This document shows positions 12,760 through 24,866 of a stretch of 64,000 nucleotides of DNA, in pieces. Both the position numbers and the translations under genes were made by a program. This DNA is from Cephalopachus bancanus (taxonomy: Eukaryota > Chordata > Mammalia > Primates > Tarsiidae), in contig JAPVLO010000161.1 in assembly GCA_027257055.1 (NCBI GenBank), positions 6,092,501 through 6,156,500 of the forward strand, written 5' to 3'. How positions within the stretch are numbered: the stretch's first letter is position 1; each line of letters opens with the position of its first letter. The notes under the pieces were generated by a model that saw nothing but the letters and a program-made list of their open reading frames with translations, searched no databases and was not told the DNA's origin.

Positions 12760-13231
12760 CCTTGCCTCTCCCACGTACCCTCTTCCCAGGTGGTGGCAGC
12801 GCGGAGCGGCTTCTGAAACTCACGGAGCTCTTCTGCTCCTCTGCAAAGCGGGGTGCTGCAGGCGGGCGCTCTGCGGGAAGGCGCGCCCCGCCGAGTGCAC
12901 CTCGCGTCCGCAGGCGCGGATCCCGCAGGAGGAGGGGCGGGCTCCGGAGCCCCGCCCCTGGGGGCGGGGCCGCAGCTTCCTCGCAGCCCGGCTTTGCAGA
13001 GCTGAGGTCCGGTGTCTCCGGTTGAGAGGAGCACATGCAAAACGGATCAGGAGCCACTCCACTTATCGGCAGATCTCGTGCGAGCGTCTGTAAGGGCTCT
13101 GCCCTTCTGCACAGGTCACCGCCCTCGGAACACCGCGCCTGGACGTTGGAGCCAGCCCGGCCCCCGCAGCCGGAAGGTCACAGCCGCGGGAGCCCTGGAG
13201 GCGGCGGCCCAGCAAGGAGCTGCAGCGCCGG
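12760..13231 (+). promoter_or_regulatory. PSPH: CpG island, probable PSPH promoter and first (untranslated) exon
   Basis: This is a dense CpG block in AT-rich surroundings. GC boxes sit near 12934, 12949 and 12961 (ggggcggggc), and no TATA box is seen. A consensus donor (CGG|GTAAGT) has its last exonic base at 13231, so an exon of perhaps 150-230 nt starts near 13000-13080. It is the only CpG island upstream of PSPH in the window and lies about 11.5 kb before the ATG. Linking it to PSPH is inference. Short ORFs here on both strands look like GC-rich by-products. Confidence 0.65.
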
Positions 13232-13239
13232 GTAAGTCC

Positions 13240-13880
13240 CTGCATGCGCCTTCCGTGTGCCCAACTCTTTGATTTACCCGACTTTCCTTTTCCTCACACC
13301 GGGCCTCTCTGATTTTACAATTGTTTTTCCTAACCGAGATAGGCAGATTATGTTCTGGGATTTCAAGGCTTTCTTTTCATTAGTTTATTTTTGGGTAGCT
13401 TCACTTGTCTTATCCCACAGCTGCCTGTTACCAAATAGTATGAATGAATGATGCAATCTTGCATAGAAGAATCATCAGGACAAGATTTGGAAAATCCCCC
13501 AAATTTAGAGTTGAGGTGTCTGACTTTGTCATCTTCTTTCCCATTAGAATTAGAATTTTAAAATAAGTATTTACCAGATATATTGTTATAGCGATACAGC
13601 TTCAAGTTGGGAACTAAATAAATAATGCATACATTTAATGTATTTACTATGTTTTCTTTATATGTGATTTGCATATTATAGTTACTCTTTGCATATTTGA
13701 TGATTGGTATTGGAATGAGGATCAGGAAAGAAAATAATAAAATTCAAGATTTCTCTGTTACAATTGTCAGGTAGGTTTCAGTATAATTATCATAGTCCTG
13801 TCACTTTCATGTTGGTGAAACAAAGTAGTCAGGACTTAAATTTTTAAATCATGTGATAGACACCTAATAACTTTTTTAAG
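13240..13880. other. Intronic, nothing recognised
   Basis: AT-rich unique sequence after the splice donor at 13232. Confidence 0.4.
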
Positions 13881-14850
13881 CCAGTGTTTTATTGATAGAC
13901 AATAAATGCACCTACTTTAAGGGCACATTTTGATGGACTTTGACAAACTACACACACTTATAATTATCACCCCGATAGAACACTTGCATCAACCCATAGT
14001 TTCTAGGGCCTCTTTTCAGTGAACTCCTCACCCTCACCCCTAGCCCTGTCAATCTGTCTGATCTTTGTCATTATAGCATTTGTATTTTCAGTATTTAATG
14101 TAAGTGGAATCATACAATGTGCACTCTTTTGTGTCCTACTTCTTTCCATCAGTATAATTAAAAAATATCCATAGCCGGGCTCGGTGGCTCAGCCTGTAAT
14201 CCCACGCCTTGGGAGGCTGAGGTGAGTGGATTGCCTGAGCCCACGGGTTCGAGACCCGACTGGGCAACTTGGTGAGACCTCATCTCTACAATAAATTAGC
14301 TGGGTGTGGTAGCGCGCACCTGTAGTTCCAGCTACTTGGAAGGCGGAGGTGAAAGGATCACCGGAGCCCAGCAGGTCGAGGCTGTGGTGGCCGGGAGCGG
14401 CCACTGTACTCCAGTCTGGGCAACAGAGTGAGACAACAACTCAAAAGAAAAAAAAAAATCCATGTGGTAGCATGTGTCAGTAATTCATTCATTTTTATTA
14501 CTGAGTAGTGTTCCATTGTAGGGATATACTAAAATTTGTTTATCCATTTATCTGTTGATGGACATTTGAATTGTGTCTAGTTTTGGGCAATTGCACATAA
14601 GTTTGCTATGAATATGTCTCTGTTTCTCTTGGATTAATCTCCTGAAGAAATTGCTGTGTCTTATGGTAAGTATATGTTTAACTTTATAAGAAACTGCCAA
14701 ACTGTTTTCCAAAGTGCTTGTAACCCTTTTTTATCCCCGCCAGCAATGTATGAGTTCTAATTGTTCACCAATACTTGGTATTGCCACTTCTCTTATGTTT
14801 GCAGTTTTAATTACGAGGATTATAATTCAAAATGGTTGACTTTGCTCCTT
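13880..14850 (-). mobile_element. Old L1 3' region, antisense, split by an Alu
   Basis: Text such as 'gaatcatacaatgtg' and 'tccattgtagggatat' is typical of antisense L1 3' sequence. The Alu at 14173-14457 divides it. Confidence 0.6.
14173..14457 (+). mobile_element. Alu, type A
   Basis: Flanks share 'aaaaaatatccat' / 'aaaaaatccatg'. Confidence 0.85.
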
Positions 14851-15258
14851 TGTAATTGGGCAGCGGAATACTTCTCTGACTCTTGGAATGCTGTTGACTG
14901 ACTCCTCATTTTGATGCCAGCAGGGACTATTTCATTGAGTCTGTAATGTACCTGAGCCTGCTTCTTTGAATTTGCATTTTGTTCTCCCAACAGATTCATT
15001 TTCCCTCTCCAGGTGTAGGTGATTTCTTGTCAGATCTGAAACTTTTGCAGAATCGAAGCCACAGAAAAGAGTGTTTATTCCTCTGTAGTGTTTGAAGGAG
15101 GTAGAAGCAAAGCGTTTCCACCCAGCGGAAGCAGTTAGGAATTTTGCATCTAACCCGTTTTTGTTCCAGTCCTTTCAGGAGACAGAGTGAAGCCAGTCTC
15201 CCTTGTTCTTGTTATGTGTCTGGACCTTGATGTTCATTTCCTCATTCTCTCTTCCTAG

Positions 15259-15394
15259 GCTCTTCTTGGTCTTGGCAAAACCCAAAGACCTTTCTTAAAG
15301 AAATCTATAGTCAGAACTTTATGCTGCATTTTTACTCAGGAAAGGAACAGAAAGAGAAGGGCATTATCTCCTAGGAATCCAGCACTAGAGAGAC
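15259..15394 (+). other. PSPH: Candidate 5' UTR exon of PSPH
   Basis: 'ctcattctctcttcctag' is a strong acceptor ending at 15258. The 136-nt block is non-repetitive and ends at a good donor (GAC|GTGAGT) at 15395. It has no long ORF, as expected for an untranslated leader exon between the island at 13.2 kb and the first coding exon. It is predicted from splice signals only. Confidence 0.4.
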
Positions 15395-15521
15395 GTGAGT
15401 CCGATTTATCTTTTGTTTTGTTTGTTGTTATTGTTAATGTTTTTTATGCATTTTGTTGTTATTTGTTCACCCATCACTTGCAGTTTACTCTTCACCTGAA
15501 TTTTACTTTTTTTTGTTTTGT

Positions 15522-15761
15522 TTTTTTGAGTTGGAGTCTCACTCTGTCGCCAGACTGGAGTGAGCCTCGACCTGCTGGGCTCCGGTGATCCTTCCGACTA
15601 GCCAGAATTACAGGCACCACGCCTGGCTGATTTTTTTTTTATTATAGAGATGAGGTCTCACCAAGTTGCCCAGGCGGGTCTTGAACCCACGGGTTCAGGC
15701 AATCCACTCACCTCAGCCTCCCAAAGCGCGGGATTACAGGCTGAGCCACCGAGCCCGGCTT
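15522..15761 (-). mobile_element. Alu, A/B intermediate, deleted
   Basis: Has 'caccaagttgcccagg' and 'agccagaattacagg'. 'tcacctgaatttta' flanks both sides. Confidence 0.8.
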
Positions 15762-15769
15762 TCACCTGA

Positions 15770-17335
15770 ATTTTAAAAATTACTGTAGACTATGTGGCAT
15801 GCATCAAATCTCAGATTCCCAGAAGAATTACTTTTTGTTGTTGTTGTTGTTAATCATAAAATATAGGATAAGTGCATTGGCCAGGGACCTCTAACCCTGG
15901 CTACAGGCAGGGTCTTTGACTTTCCTCTGTTTCAGAAACTTCTCAGAATATATTGTGTGCTATTTCAGTGTCCAGGGCACCTGAACAGACTCTCTCCCAC
16001 TACCAAAGCGGAATAAGCTTTGTTCTCTCAACTGTGCGTGACCTCCATGACCTCTGTACTGGCTTTTATCCATTTTTACACAGGTGAAGATAAGAAGTCA
16101 ATCCTAGCAAAAGGTGAAGGATATAAGGTGATATTAGATGCCTCTTGTAGGATATGTAGATGGAGAAATCGGAGTTTGTTTGGGCAAGGAAGTTTTTTCC
16201 TCTTATCCAAAATCAGGCCACCCGAGGCTGGCCTTGAAGAAAAATCTGCTTTTGTACTTTGGAACTAGGGGTGAGAAGGACTTGTCAGTAGTGGCTTAAA
16301 AAAAAAAAATCAGTTGGACCTTTGCTTGCCCAAGATAGACAGTTGGGGGTCAGCCAGGCAGGAACCCTGTTCCAAGCTGCAGAAGGCAGAGGCCGAGATT
16401 GGACCTGAGAGCTATTATGTCTGAGCATAGACCCTTCCGCCGGGATTTCTTCCACTCCCAGTTGTGTCTGCTCCCTCCCAGATGTGAAGACTCTAGAGTT
16501 CATTCCTGCAACGATTTTTCTTTGTGTGGAATTCTAATGTACACAGTTTGCTTTGTAGCAACTGAACTTACTCAGCAGATTTTTTCCCCTATAGCTTTAA
16601 GAGTTTTCAGAAAACATAACTTGAGTCACTCCTGGTGGAGACAATGAAAAAGAGGGGGAATTGGACGTGAGTAAAAAAGAAGAGCATTTTGCAGTGCAGG
16701 CTGGGAACAGCTAAAGGAAGCTGAGGCCAAGTTTGCTGTGCTGCTTAATCAAGCAGGGAGGGAGTTGAAACCTTTGTAACCCAAGGAGTGAAGGGCATAT
16801 ACATTGGGATGAGCATTTCATGGTGGGAGTTAAGGTCATTTATTCCAGCACGTCTCCTAGGGAGGGTGTGGGGAAAGAATCAGTCTTCCAAGTAAACTGA
16901 ACGTAAGATTTGTCTCAAACATTTTATTTTCTCAGTCTTTCAGACCACGTTACAAGCCAGGAGACAGGCGTCAAGACTTCTGAGCCATAAGTCAGGACTG
17001 GTGTTCAGTTGGGGATGTGAAAATCAGTCCTCATGTTATTTGAGGAAATGTACATTTCATATTCATGACTGGTGGTCTTGTCGAAAGCTGCCACTGGTAT
17101 CAGGGTTGGAAAGAAGCTCAAGCACCTGGTTTTTAAAATATAAACAATAATTACTTGTCTGATTGTCTCAACAAGACTGGAAGCCTCTTGAAGACAGTGC
17201 TTATTTGTTCCTCTCTCAGGTCTTGTGTTAGGCCCTGGGAACTGGCTGTCTTCTTATTAAATAAGCTGACGGGCTTTGGGTGCCTGTCAGTCATTCTCAG
17301 GAATATTGCCCATTCTTAGTTATGTTGCACACTCT
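15770..17335. other. Intronic, nothing certain
   Basis: Mostly unique sequence. A weak acceptor/donor pair near 16611-16668 was not called. Confidence 0.4.
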
Positions 17336-17336
17336 G

Positions 17337-17607
17337 TTTTTTTGAGTTGGAGTCTCACTCCATCACCCAGACTGGAGGGCAGTGACACACTCACGGCTAC
17401 CCCAGCCTCGACCTATGGGCTCAGCCTTCTAAGTAGCCAGAACTACAGGTGTGTGCTACCATGCCCGGCTAATTTTTTCGATTTATTGTAGAGACGAGGT
17501 CTCGCCAAGTTGCCCAGGCTGGTCTCGAACCCGTGGGCTCAGGCAATCCACTCACCTCAGCCTCCCTAAGTGCTGGGATTACAGGCTGAGCCACCAAGCC
17601 TGGCCCC
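17337..17607 (-). mobile_element. Alu, type A-like
   Basis: Has 'cgccaagttgcccagg'. 'tgcacactct' and 'tgcacattct' flank it. Confidence 0.8.
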
Positions 17608-17609
17608 TG

Positions 17610-18469
17610 CACATTCTTAAAATGTAACTTAGCCTGTCCCGTTGATCTCATTTTATCTCCTTTTACATCATTTGTTTCTTCCTGGCTTCTTTTCCACTCA
17701 CCTGTGGTTCATTCTCCATGCTCAGTGGAATTGTACTACATTAAGCACTGCTTCTCTGCTCCTAGATCTATAGTCTCCTAGGCTGGCTAGTGAGCCTTCC
17801 TGGCCATGTAATATGCATTAGGTTGATTCCTTCTGGACCAGAGCTAAATGGGCTGTTTTTGAGCCAAAAAGAGAGGAGGATATGGAGCTCCCTGGAGTTC
17901 TCTGACTTGGTGGGAACTTGATGATTTATGAAACCTATTTCTTTCCTATCTGCTGGTCTCCCAAGAAACGCATAGCCTTTCTTCTTTCACTGTTAGTAAA
18001 TTATCACGCACTGTGTTGTTGTTCGGTTAGCAGAACTTTGGTCTGAATTCCTGACAAAAATCTTCGACATTTTCTCGGTACATTTTAGGTTCTTATCAAT
18101 GCCTAACCTTATTTAGTTCTGCTTAATTCATGTACCCCTTCTAAGTTGTCTCTGTGCATTTGAGATGCCAGTTTTTGTTCTTCATCCATCACTGTGACCT
18201 TGGGTAGAGCTAATGGAGGTTGAACTTCCTCGTACCGCCATAGTTAATCTGCAAAATGGACATATTAATATCATTTCTGTGGGAAGGTATGGAACCAGAC
18301 CCAGATGATAGTTCTCAGGTTTCTCTCAACCTCAGAATATATGATGCTGATTCTGTCTCATGGATTTAGTCATCGTTGCAGGCTAACAGTACACTGCATT
18401 AGAATTGTTTTATTGAGAACAATCGTCTATTAAATTTCTTGCTGAGTTCTCAATACCTGCTTAGATTCA
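17610..18469. other. Intronic, nothing recognised
   Basis: Unique or too decayed to name. Confidence 0.4.
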
Positions 18470-19070
18470 AGTGTTTAATTCATGAAACATTTAACTGACA
18501 CCTGCTAGGTACTGGATGCTGAGATAGGAAGATAATTCATTTAGTCAAGGGCTTGTCCTGAAGACGCTCACATCATAGAAGAGGAATGGGAGTGATTAAT
18601 GGATTTTCTGGGTGGGGGAGGGAGGAAATAGTGTAGTATATGGGAGGTCATTTGATATGCACTTTGAAGAATTAATTGGAGTTTCCCCATGACTTGGTGA
18701 ATGTGGTGATTCCAGGCAGAGGGAGTAGCATTTGCAAAGGTGTAGAGGAATACAAAAACATGGCATATATAAGGAACAAATCCTTTGTATTTCTTGATCA
18801 TAAGTTGTACGTGTGTGTGCTTATGTGAGTGTGTGTGTGTGTGCATGTGTGCTTGTGGGAGTAGTGTGGAATGAGGTTGGTGAAATACATAGGAGCCAAA
18901 TCATGAAGGGTATAAATGAATAATAGAGATGTTAGGTTAATCTATATGCTGATGATGAAGAATGGATTAGCAAGGGCATCATCTCAAAGTCTAATGTGAT
19001 TACATCTTCATCTGATTTGATTCTGGAGTAGTTTGTGATTACTTAGTAGTCAAACCTGAATACAGGCAGG
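18470..19070 (+). mobile_element. L2-like fragment with (GT)n
   Basis: Wording such as 'attccaggcagagggagtag' then 'tttgcaaaggtgtagagg' is typical of L2. A GT-rich repeat lies at 18808-18860. Confidence 0.5.
18808..18862 (+). repeat. (GT)n-rich repeat
   Basis: Imperfect GT run within the L2-like fragment. Confidence 0.8.
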
Positions 19071-19081
19071 TACAAATGAGC

Positions 19082-19365
19082 ATTTTTTTTTTTTTTTTTT
19101 TGAGTTGGAGTCTTCACTCTGTCGCCCAGACTGGAGTGCAGTGGCCGCTCCCGGCCACTGCAGCCTCGCCTGCTGGGCTCTGGCGATCCTTCCACCTCAG
19201 CCTTCCAAGTAGCTGGAATTACAGGCATGCGCTACCACGCCCGGCTGATTTTTTGATTTATTGTAGAGATGAGGTCTCGCTGCCCAGGCGGGTCTCGAAC
19301 CCGCGGGCTCAGGCAATCCACTCACCTCAGCCTCCCAAAGGCACGGTATTACAGGCTGAGCCTGA
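19082..19365 (-). mobile_element. Alu, type B
   Basis: Has 'ctcgctgcccaggcggg'. 'tgagcattttt' and 'tgagcatgttttt' flank it. Confidence 0.85.
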
Positions 19366-19435
19366 GCATGTTTTTAAAAAGAGTTTTACCTTTTAGAAAT
19401 ATGTAGAAATATTGTATATTGTATTGTATGCAGAA

Positions 19436-19740
19436 ACTTTTTTTTTTTTTGAATTGGAGTCTCACTATTGCCCACACTGGAGTGCAGTGGCCGCTTCCGG
19501 CCACTGCAGCCTCTACCTGCTGGGCTCCGGCGATCCTTCCGCCTCAGATGATCCTTCCGCCTCAGCCTTCCAAGGAGCTGGAACTACAGGCGTGCGCTAC
19601 CACACCCGGCTGATTTTTTTATTTATTGTAGAGATGAGGTCTCACCGCCCAGGCGGGTCTCGAACCCGCGGGCTCAGGCAGTCCACTCACCTCAGCCTCC
19701 CAAAGGCGCGGGTTTACAGGCTGAGCCACCGAGCCCGGCT
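19436..19740 (-). mobile_element. Alu, type B with small duplication
   Basis: 'gatccttccgcctca' occurs twice near 19535. 'gcagaaac' flanks both sides. Confidence 0.85.
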
Positions 19741-20144
19741 TGCAGAAACATTTTTGGATGAAATGATATGATTTGCCTTGAGATAATGAGGGAAATGGAA
19801 GTATGGGGCAGTTGATGAGGCAGGATTAGCTATGATTGTTAAGGTAGGGTGATGACTACCTGAGGGTTCTTGTATTCATTCTCTCCATTTTTTGTATGTA
19901 TTTGAAATTTTCTGCAATAAAAATTTTTAAACAGTTAGTGGGGATATCTGTCTATGCTATTCACAAGTATATCATTTTGTTTACTCACTCAACCCTTAGA
20001 AATTGAACATCTTCTCAAAATAGGTGTTTTGGGAAAGTTGGGCTCAGTGTCAGGATCTAAAAGTGGAAATGACATGCACATAAATAAGTTGAAGATAAGT
20101 TGGAATATTGTGAATTACATATGTTAAAAACAGGTTTACCTCCA

Positions 20145-21465
20145 GCTGAGGGGAATCAGGGAAGACTTTGTTGCGAAGATGGCATTTAAACTTTAATCAT
20201 TCACTTACATTGATAAATAGGATCGAGGCTTCTGTGTGCCAGGTACTGTTCTCAGCTCTAAGGTTCAGCAGTGAATGGAGCAGATAAAGATTCCTACGCT
20301 TGTGAAACTTTCATCCTATTAAGGATAGATAAACAATAAATAGTAAGCATAATAAGTACATTTTATTGTACGTTGGATGTTACAGAAAAAAGAGTAGTAG
20401 TGAGGGAGAGCAGTAATGTTGGAGGTGAGGACAGCAGTGATAGGGTGCAGGGTTGGCCCGTTGAAGAAGGTGATGTTTGACCAAACTTTTAGAGGTAAGG
20501 GAGTTGACCAAGAGGATCCAGTATTCCCAAGGGCAAGGCTAAGCAAAGGCCCTAGGTGGGGCACCTCTCTGCTCCATTTCCTGGCACGGTTGGGGTGGAG
20601 GGAGCAGAGGGGAGAAGGGTAGAAACTGAGGTCAGAGATATAACAGGGAAGGGGAGGTGGGTGGTGGTGGTAGAGTGCTGGGTTGAGGGGTGGATCTTAT
20701 GTGCAATCTTAAGTTTTGCTTTTACTTTTAGTAAAATGAGGAGCCACTGGAGGGTTCTGAGCCAGAGGTATGACATGCTCTAACTTACAGATTACAGCAT
20801 TCATTCTGGCTGTTACTTTAAGAACAAATACTGGGGTGGAGGCTGGGCATGGTGGCTCACACCTGTAATCCCAGCACTTTGGGAGGCTGACGGAGAACTG
20901 CTTGAGCCCAGGAGTTCAAGAGCAGCCTGGGCAACATAGCGAGACCTTATCACTACAAATATCAAAAAATTAGCCGGGTGTGCTGGCATTTGCCTGTAGT
21001 CCCAGCTATTCAGGTGGCTAAGGCAAAAGGATCACCTGAGCCCAGAAGGTTGAGGCTGTGGGCTCTTGTCTGGACTCCAACTCAAAAGCAAGCAAAAAAA
21101 CAAAAAAACTCAGATGGGGACCTTTTGGTGCAAGAAACATTGGTGACTCAGGCTAGAGTGACAGCAGTGAGCGTGGTGAGCAGATTTTGGTTAGATTTTA
21201 AAGGTAGAATTGACAGGATTTCTCTAAAGATGGTGTGTGGCTTGAGAGAAGGAGAGATGTCAAAGATGAGTGAAGAGTGAAGTTTCCATCAAGGAGAGAG
21301 AAGGAGAGCCACAAGAATGGTAGTTTGAGGTGAGGAGGAGGGACGATGAACTCCATTGTGGACATGTTAAGTTTAGGATGCTGGTTTACTAAACATTTCA
21401 GTGAGGGTCAGGCAGGTCGTTGGAGTTTTAAGTTTGGGAGAGAGAACTGAGCTCCCTGATTTTCA
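20145..21465 (+). mobile_element. L2 fragment, sense, split by an Alu
   Basis: It is collinear with L2: 'gtgtgccaggtactgttct' near 20237, 'gagccactggagggttctga' near 20742 and 'gtggacatgttaagtttagg' near 21358. An Alu interrupts it at 20838-21108. Confidence 0.65.
20838..21108 (+). mobile_element. Alu, J-like, right arm shortened
   Basis: Inserted in L2. Confidence 0.75.
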
Positions 21466-21467
21466 TT

Positions 21468-21773
21468 TACATGGTAGCTCATGCCTATAATCCCAGCACT
21501 TTGGGAGGCTGAGGTAGGAGAATCACATGAACCCAGGAGTTTGAGACCAGCCTAGGTAACATAGCGAGACCTCATCTCTACAAAAATAAAAAAATAAAAA
21601 AATTAGCTGGGCATGGTGGCATGTGCCTGTAGTCCCAGCTACTTAGGAGACTGAGGAGAGAGGATCACCTGAGCTCAAGAGATTAAGGCTATGGTAAGCC
21701 ATGATTGTGCCACTGTACTCCAGCCTGGGTGACAGAGTGGGATCCCAGCTCAAAAAAATAAAAATAAAAAAAG
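21468..21773 (+). mobile_element. Alu, J-like
   Basis: Followed directly by a type B Alu. Confidence 0.8.
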
Positions 21774-21778
21774 AGAAC

Positions 21779-22068
21779 AGCCGGGCTCAATGGCTCAGCC
21801 TGTAATCCCGCTCCTTTGGGAGGCTGAGGTGAGTGGATTGCCTGAGCCTACGGGTTCGAGACCCGCCTGGGCAGCGAGACCTCATCTCTACAATAAATCA
21901 AAAAATCAGCCGGGCGTGGTAGCACAAGCCTGTAATTCCGGCTACTCGGAAGGCTGAGGCGGAAGGATCGCCGGAGCCCAGCAGGTCAAGGCTGCGGTGG
22001 CCGGGAGTGGCCACTGCACTCCAGTCTGGGCGACAGAGTGAGACTCCAACTCAAAAAAAAAAAAAAGA
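21779..22068 (+). mobile_element. Alu, type B
   Basis: Has 'gggcagcgagacc' and 'gtaattccggct'. 'aaagagaacag' flanks both sides. Confidence 0.9.
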
Positions 22069-22404
22069 GAACAGAAAGGAGCCGACCTGCAAAGGAACTC
22101 AGCCTCTAAAAGGGAACAGTGTGAACTTAGGAAGCCAGTCCTCTAGACGGAGGCATCAGCTTGAACAAGAGTGTGGTGGTAGGAAACAAAACAGGTTGTA
22201 GATGTGTAGTAGCATATATGTTTAGTGTTATGTATTTATTATAGTTTTCTATTGAATGGAGACTTCATTTACATTTAGGTGGATAATAGTGCATAGTATA
22301 CCATTCTAAACTAACTGGATTCTTGAATTTGCCCTCACTTCTCCCTTTTTAGTGGGTCTCCAGTGAACACTTGGCTATTATCTGGAATACTCTCTTATAA
22401 GGGC

Positions 22405-22682
22405 TCAAAACTTGGGTCGGCAACTTCTTTCTGTAAAGGATCAGATAGTAAATATTTTAGGCCCCGCAGGCCATCTGGTCTCAGCTGTAGAAGCACAGAA
22501 GCAGCTATAGACACAAGAACACATGAACATGGTTGTGTTCCAATAAAGGTTTATTTGTGTTTACTGAAATTTGAAATTCATATAATTTTTACATGTTACA
22601 AAATATTATTCTTCTATTGGTTTTTTCCCCAGCTGTTTAAAATGTAAAAGTCATTTTTGCTTTGTGGGCCATACAAAAACAG
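22405..22682 (+). mobile_element. hAT-type DNA transposon fossil (tentative)
   Basis: 'tctgtaaaggatcagatag', 'aatattttaggccccgcagg' and 'gtgttccaataaaggttta' are typical of a common mammalian MER family. A piece of what looks like the same family appears reversed near 54975-55015. The family name is uncertain. Confidence 0.5.
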
Positions 22683-22696
22683 GTGTCAGCTTAAAT

Positions 22697-23018
22697 GATT
22701 TTTTTTTTTTTACTTTGTTTTGTTTGTTTGTTTTGAGTTGGAGTCTCACTCCATTGCCCAGGCTGGAGTGCAGTGGCACACTCACCGCCACCCCAGTGTC
22801 GACCTGCTGGGCTCCAGTGATCCTTCCACCCCAGCCTTCCAAGTAGCCAGAACTACAGGCATGCGCTACCATGCCCGGTTAATTTTTTTATTTTATTTTA
22901 GTGACGAGGTCTCACCATGTTGCCCAAGCTGGTCTCGAATCTGCGGGCTCAGGCAATCCTCTCACCTCAGCCTCTGAAAGTGCTGGGATTATAGGCTTGA
23001 GCCACTGTGCCCGGCCTC
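22697..23018 (-). mobile_element. Alu, older
   Basis: Full dimer with a T/G-rich left tail. Confidence 0.8.
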
Positions 23019-23305
23019 CAAGTTAACTTTGAACCAGATTATTCTGTCAACTGCACTGGTTGGAAATCATTTATGAAGTGGGTTGGCCAGTTCCTTTGAG
23101 TCTGTTTTTAGCCACAGTCTATTCTAAATATAGATTTTTTGCATCATCTGTGTGGCCTTGTACCAGACATATTAGTCTCTCTGGTGGGCAGCTGGTCTAG
23201 GCAACCTTTAGGATCCCTTTCACCCTGATTCTAATCCCATGATTTTCTTTCTGACTTTTTTATTTATTTTAAGTTTTCAAGCACAGTTTATTTAGAAAAT
23301 AAATG

Positions 23306-23400
23306 AGGGGCAACCTCTTTCAGGTCCCCTCCCACTGTGGGAGATTTTCTGTCTTCTTAATAAATAGTACTTAAAGAAAAAAAAAGAAAGAAAGTAAGTA
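23306..23400 (+). mobile_element. Short poly(A) retroposon, copy 3
   Basis: It reads forward: 'ggggcaacctctttcagg', the 'ctcccactgtgggag' palindrome, 'cttcttaataaatag', then a long A/G-rich tail. Confidence 0.6.
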
Positions 23401-23441
23401 AAAGGGGGGGGGAGGGAGCCAAAGTTAAAAAAAACATGGTG

Positions 23442-23730
23442 CCAGGCTCGGTGGCTCAGCCTGTAATCCCGTGCCTTTGGAAGGCTGAGGTGAGTGGATT
23501 GCCTGAGCCCGCGGGTTCAAGACCCTCCTGGGCAACTTGGTGAGACCTCATCTCTACTATAAATCAAAAAATCAGCTGGGCGTGGTAGCGCATGCCTGTA
23601 ATTCCGGCCACTCTGAAGGCTGAGGCGGAAGGATCGCCGGAGCCCAGCAGGTCGAGGCTGCGGTGGCCGGGAGCGGCCACTGCACTCCAGTCTGGGCGAC
23701 ACAGTGAAACTCCAACTCAAAAAAAAGAAA
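23442..23730 (+). mobile_element. Alu, A/B intermediate
   Basis: Has 'gggcaacttggtgagacc' and 'gtaattccggcc'. 'aaaacatgg' flanks both sides. Confidence 0.85.
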
Positions 23731-23879
23731 ACATGGCAACCACAGCTCAAAAAGCCACATGGATACAACCAGAGTTTAACAAAGCAATGGGCTTGTCCTA
23801 TGATTTTCTTAAAAACAAAACCAAATTCTTTTTGAGGTTCTGTTAACTCCTTAGCTTTCACAACAGTGTGCTTTCCAGA

Positions 23880-24600
23880 GTTTCTTCCTGTGACCTCTTC
23901 TTTTCATCCTCCTTCCAAGGCTCATCGTGTGTAGGTGGCGTTCCTGCAGCCTCTGTCTTTACCCTTCTTCTTTTCTCCCTGGTTACTTGAATCAGACCAT
24001 GTCTTCAGCTATCATCTCTATGTTGGCAACCAATAAATGTGTATTTTTAGCTCTGACCGCTCTTCCGAGGCTTAAAGCCTTTCAAGGTTTTTCATTACCT
24101 AGAAGGTAAAATCAAAGCTCCTTAGCCTGGCTGTAGGTCCTCTTGGTCTGAACGCCGTGGGCACTGCCAGGCAACTGGGCTGAGCCACTAGGCAGTTTCC
24201 AGCAGCAGGTCAGCTGCTCATTCTTTCTCCCTGTCTCTGCTCAATGCCTTTCCCTCTGCTATCATGACCTTCACTCGTCTCTCCTCCTCGCTCCATTCCC
24301 AGAACACACCAAATCGGTGCCCTGCCCCTCAGAGGGCTGCTTACCTGTTGAGATTTGGTTCAAATGCCTGTGCCTCCGTGAAGCTCTGTTTCGTAGACAA
24401 CGTTAAACATTTTCTCTGTGTGCCCAAAGTGTCTTAGGAACATCAATAATTGAATATTGGCTCAACATCAAATGTACGTACAAGTTGGTACCTTCACTAG
24501 ACAGAAGTGAAGGTAGAGTTTGGGTCCCACTTGTTTTTGTAACCCAGAATCTGACATTGAGAAAGTGCTTACTCTGTGTTGAATGAATCCATGGGTAGCG
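23880..24600 (+). mobile_element. L2 fragment, sense
   Basis: It shows L2 ORF end and 3' wording, e.g. 'aaaatcaaagctccttagcc' near 24108 followed by the tract of pyrimidine-rich codons. It ends close to the first PSPH coding exon. Confidence 0.5.
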
Positions 24601-24707
24601 CACTGACTTTGGTACAAATCAAAGTAAGTTGACTTTAGTAGGCAAAGTTGAATCTTTTTATAATTCTGTTTTGTGCCTTTAAATAAACTTATCTTTTTCT
24701 CTTGTAG

Positions 24708-24866
24708 GAGGAAAATTCTTCCAAGGATGGTCTCCCACTCAGAGTTGAGGAAACTTTTCTGTTCAGCAGATGCAGTGTGTTTTGATGTTGATAGCACAGT
24801 CATCAGAGAAGAAGGAATTGATGAGCTGGCCAAAATCTGTGGAGTTGAGGATGCAGTGTCAGAAAT
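24708..24866 (+). CDS. PSPH: PSPH first coding exon
   Basis: The acceptor is 'ttttctcttgtag' ending at 24707, followed by 19 nt of 5' UTR and ATG at 24727. It encodes residues 1-46 and two bases of M47, including catalytic D20/D22 and E29. The donor is a weak GTAGGA at 24867. Confidence 0.95.

Noticed and set aside
12638..13057. 139-codon open frame antisense in the CpG island
   Set aside because: A GC-rich by-product overlapping several other frames; no known protein.
16611..16668. Possible extra PSPH leader exon (gttttcag .. gac|gtgagt)
   Set aside because: The acceptor has a poor pyrimidine tract, the exon is short, and there is no other support.
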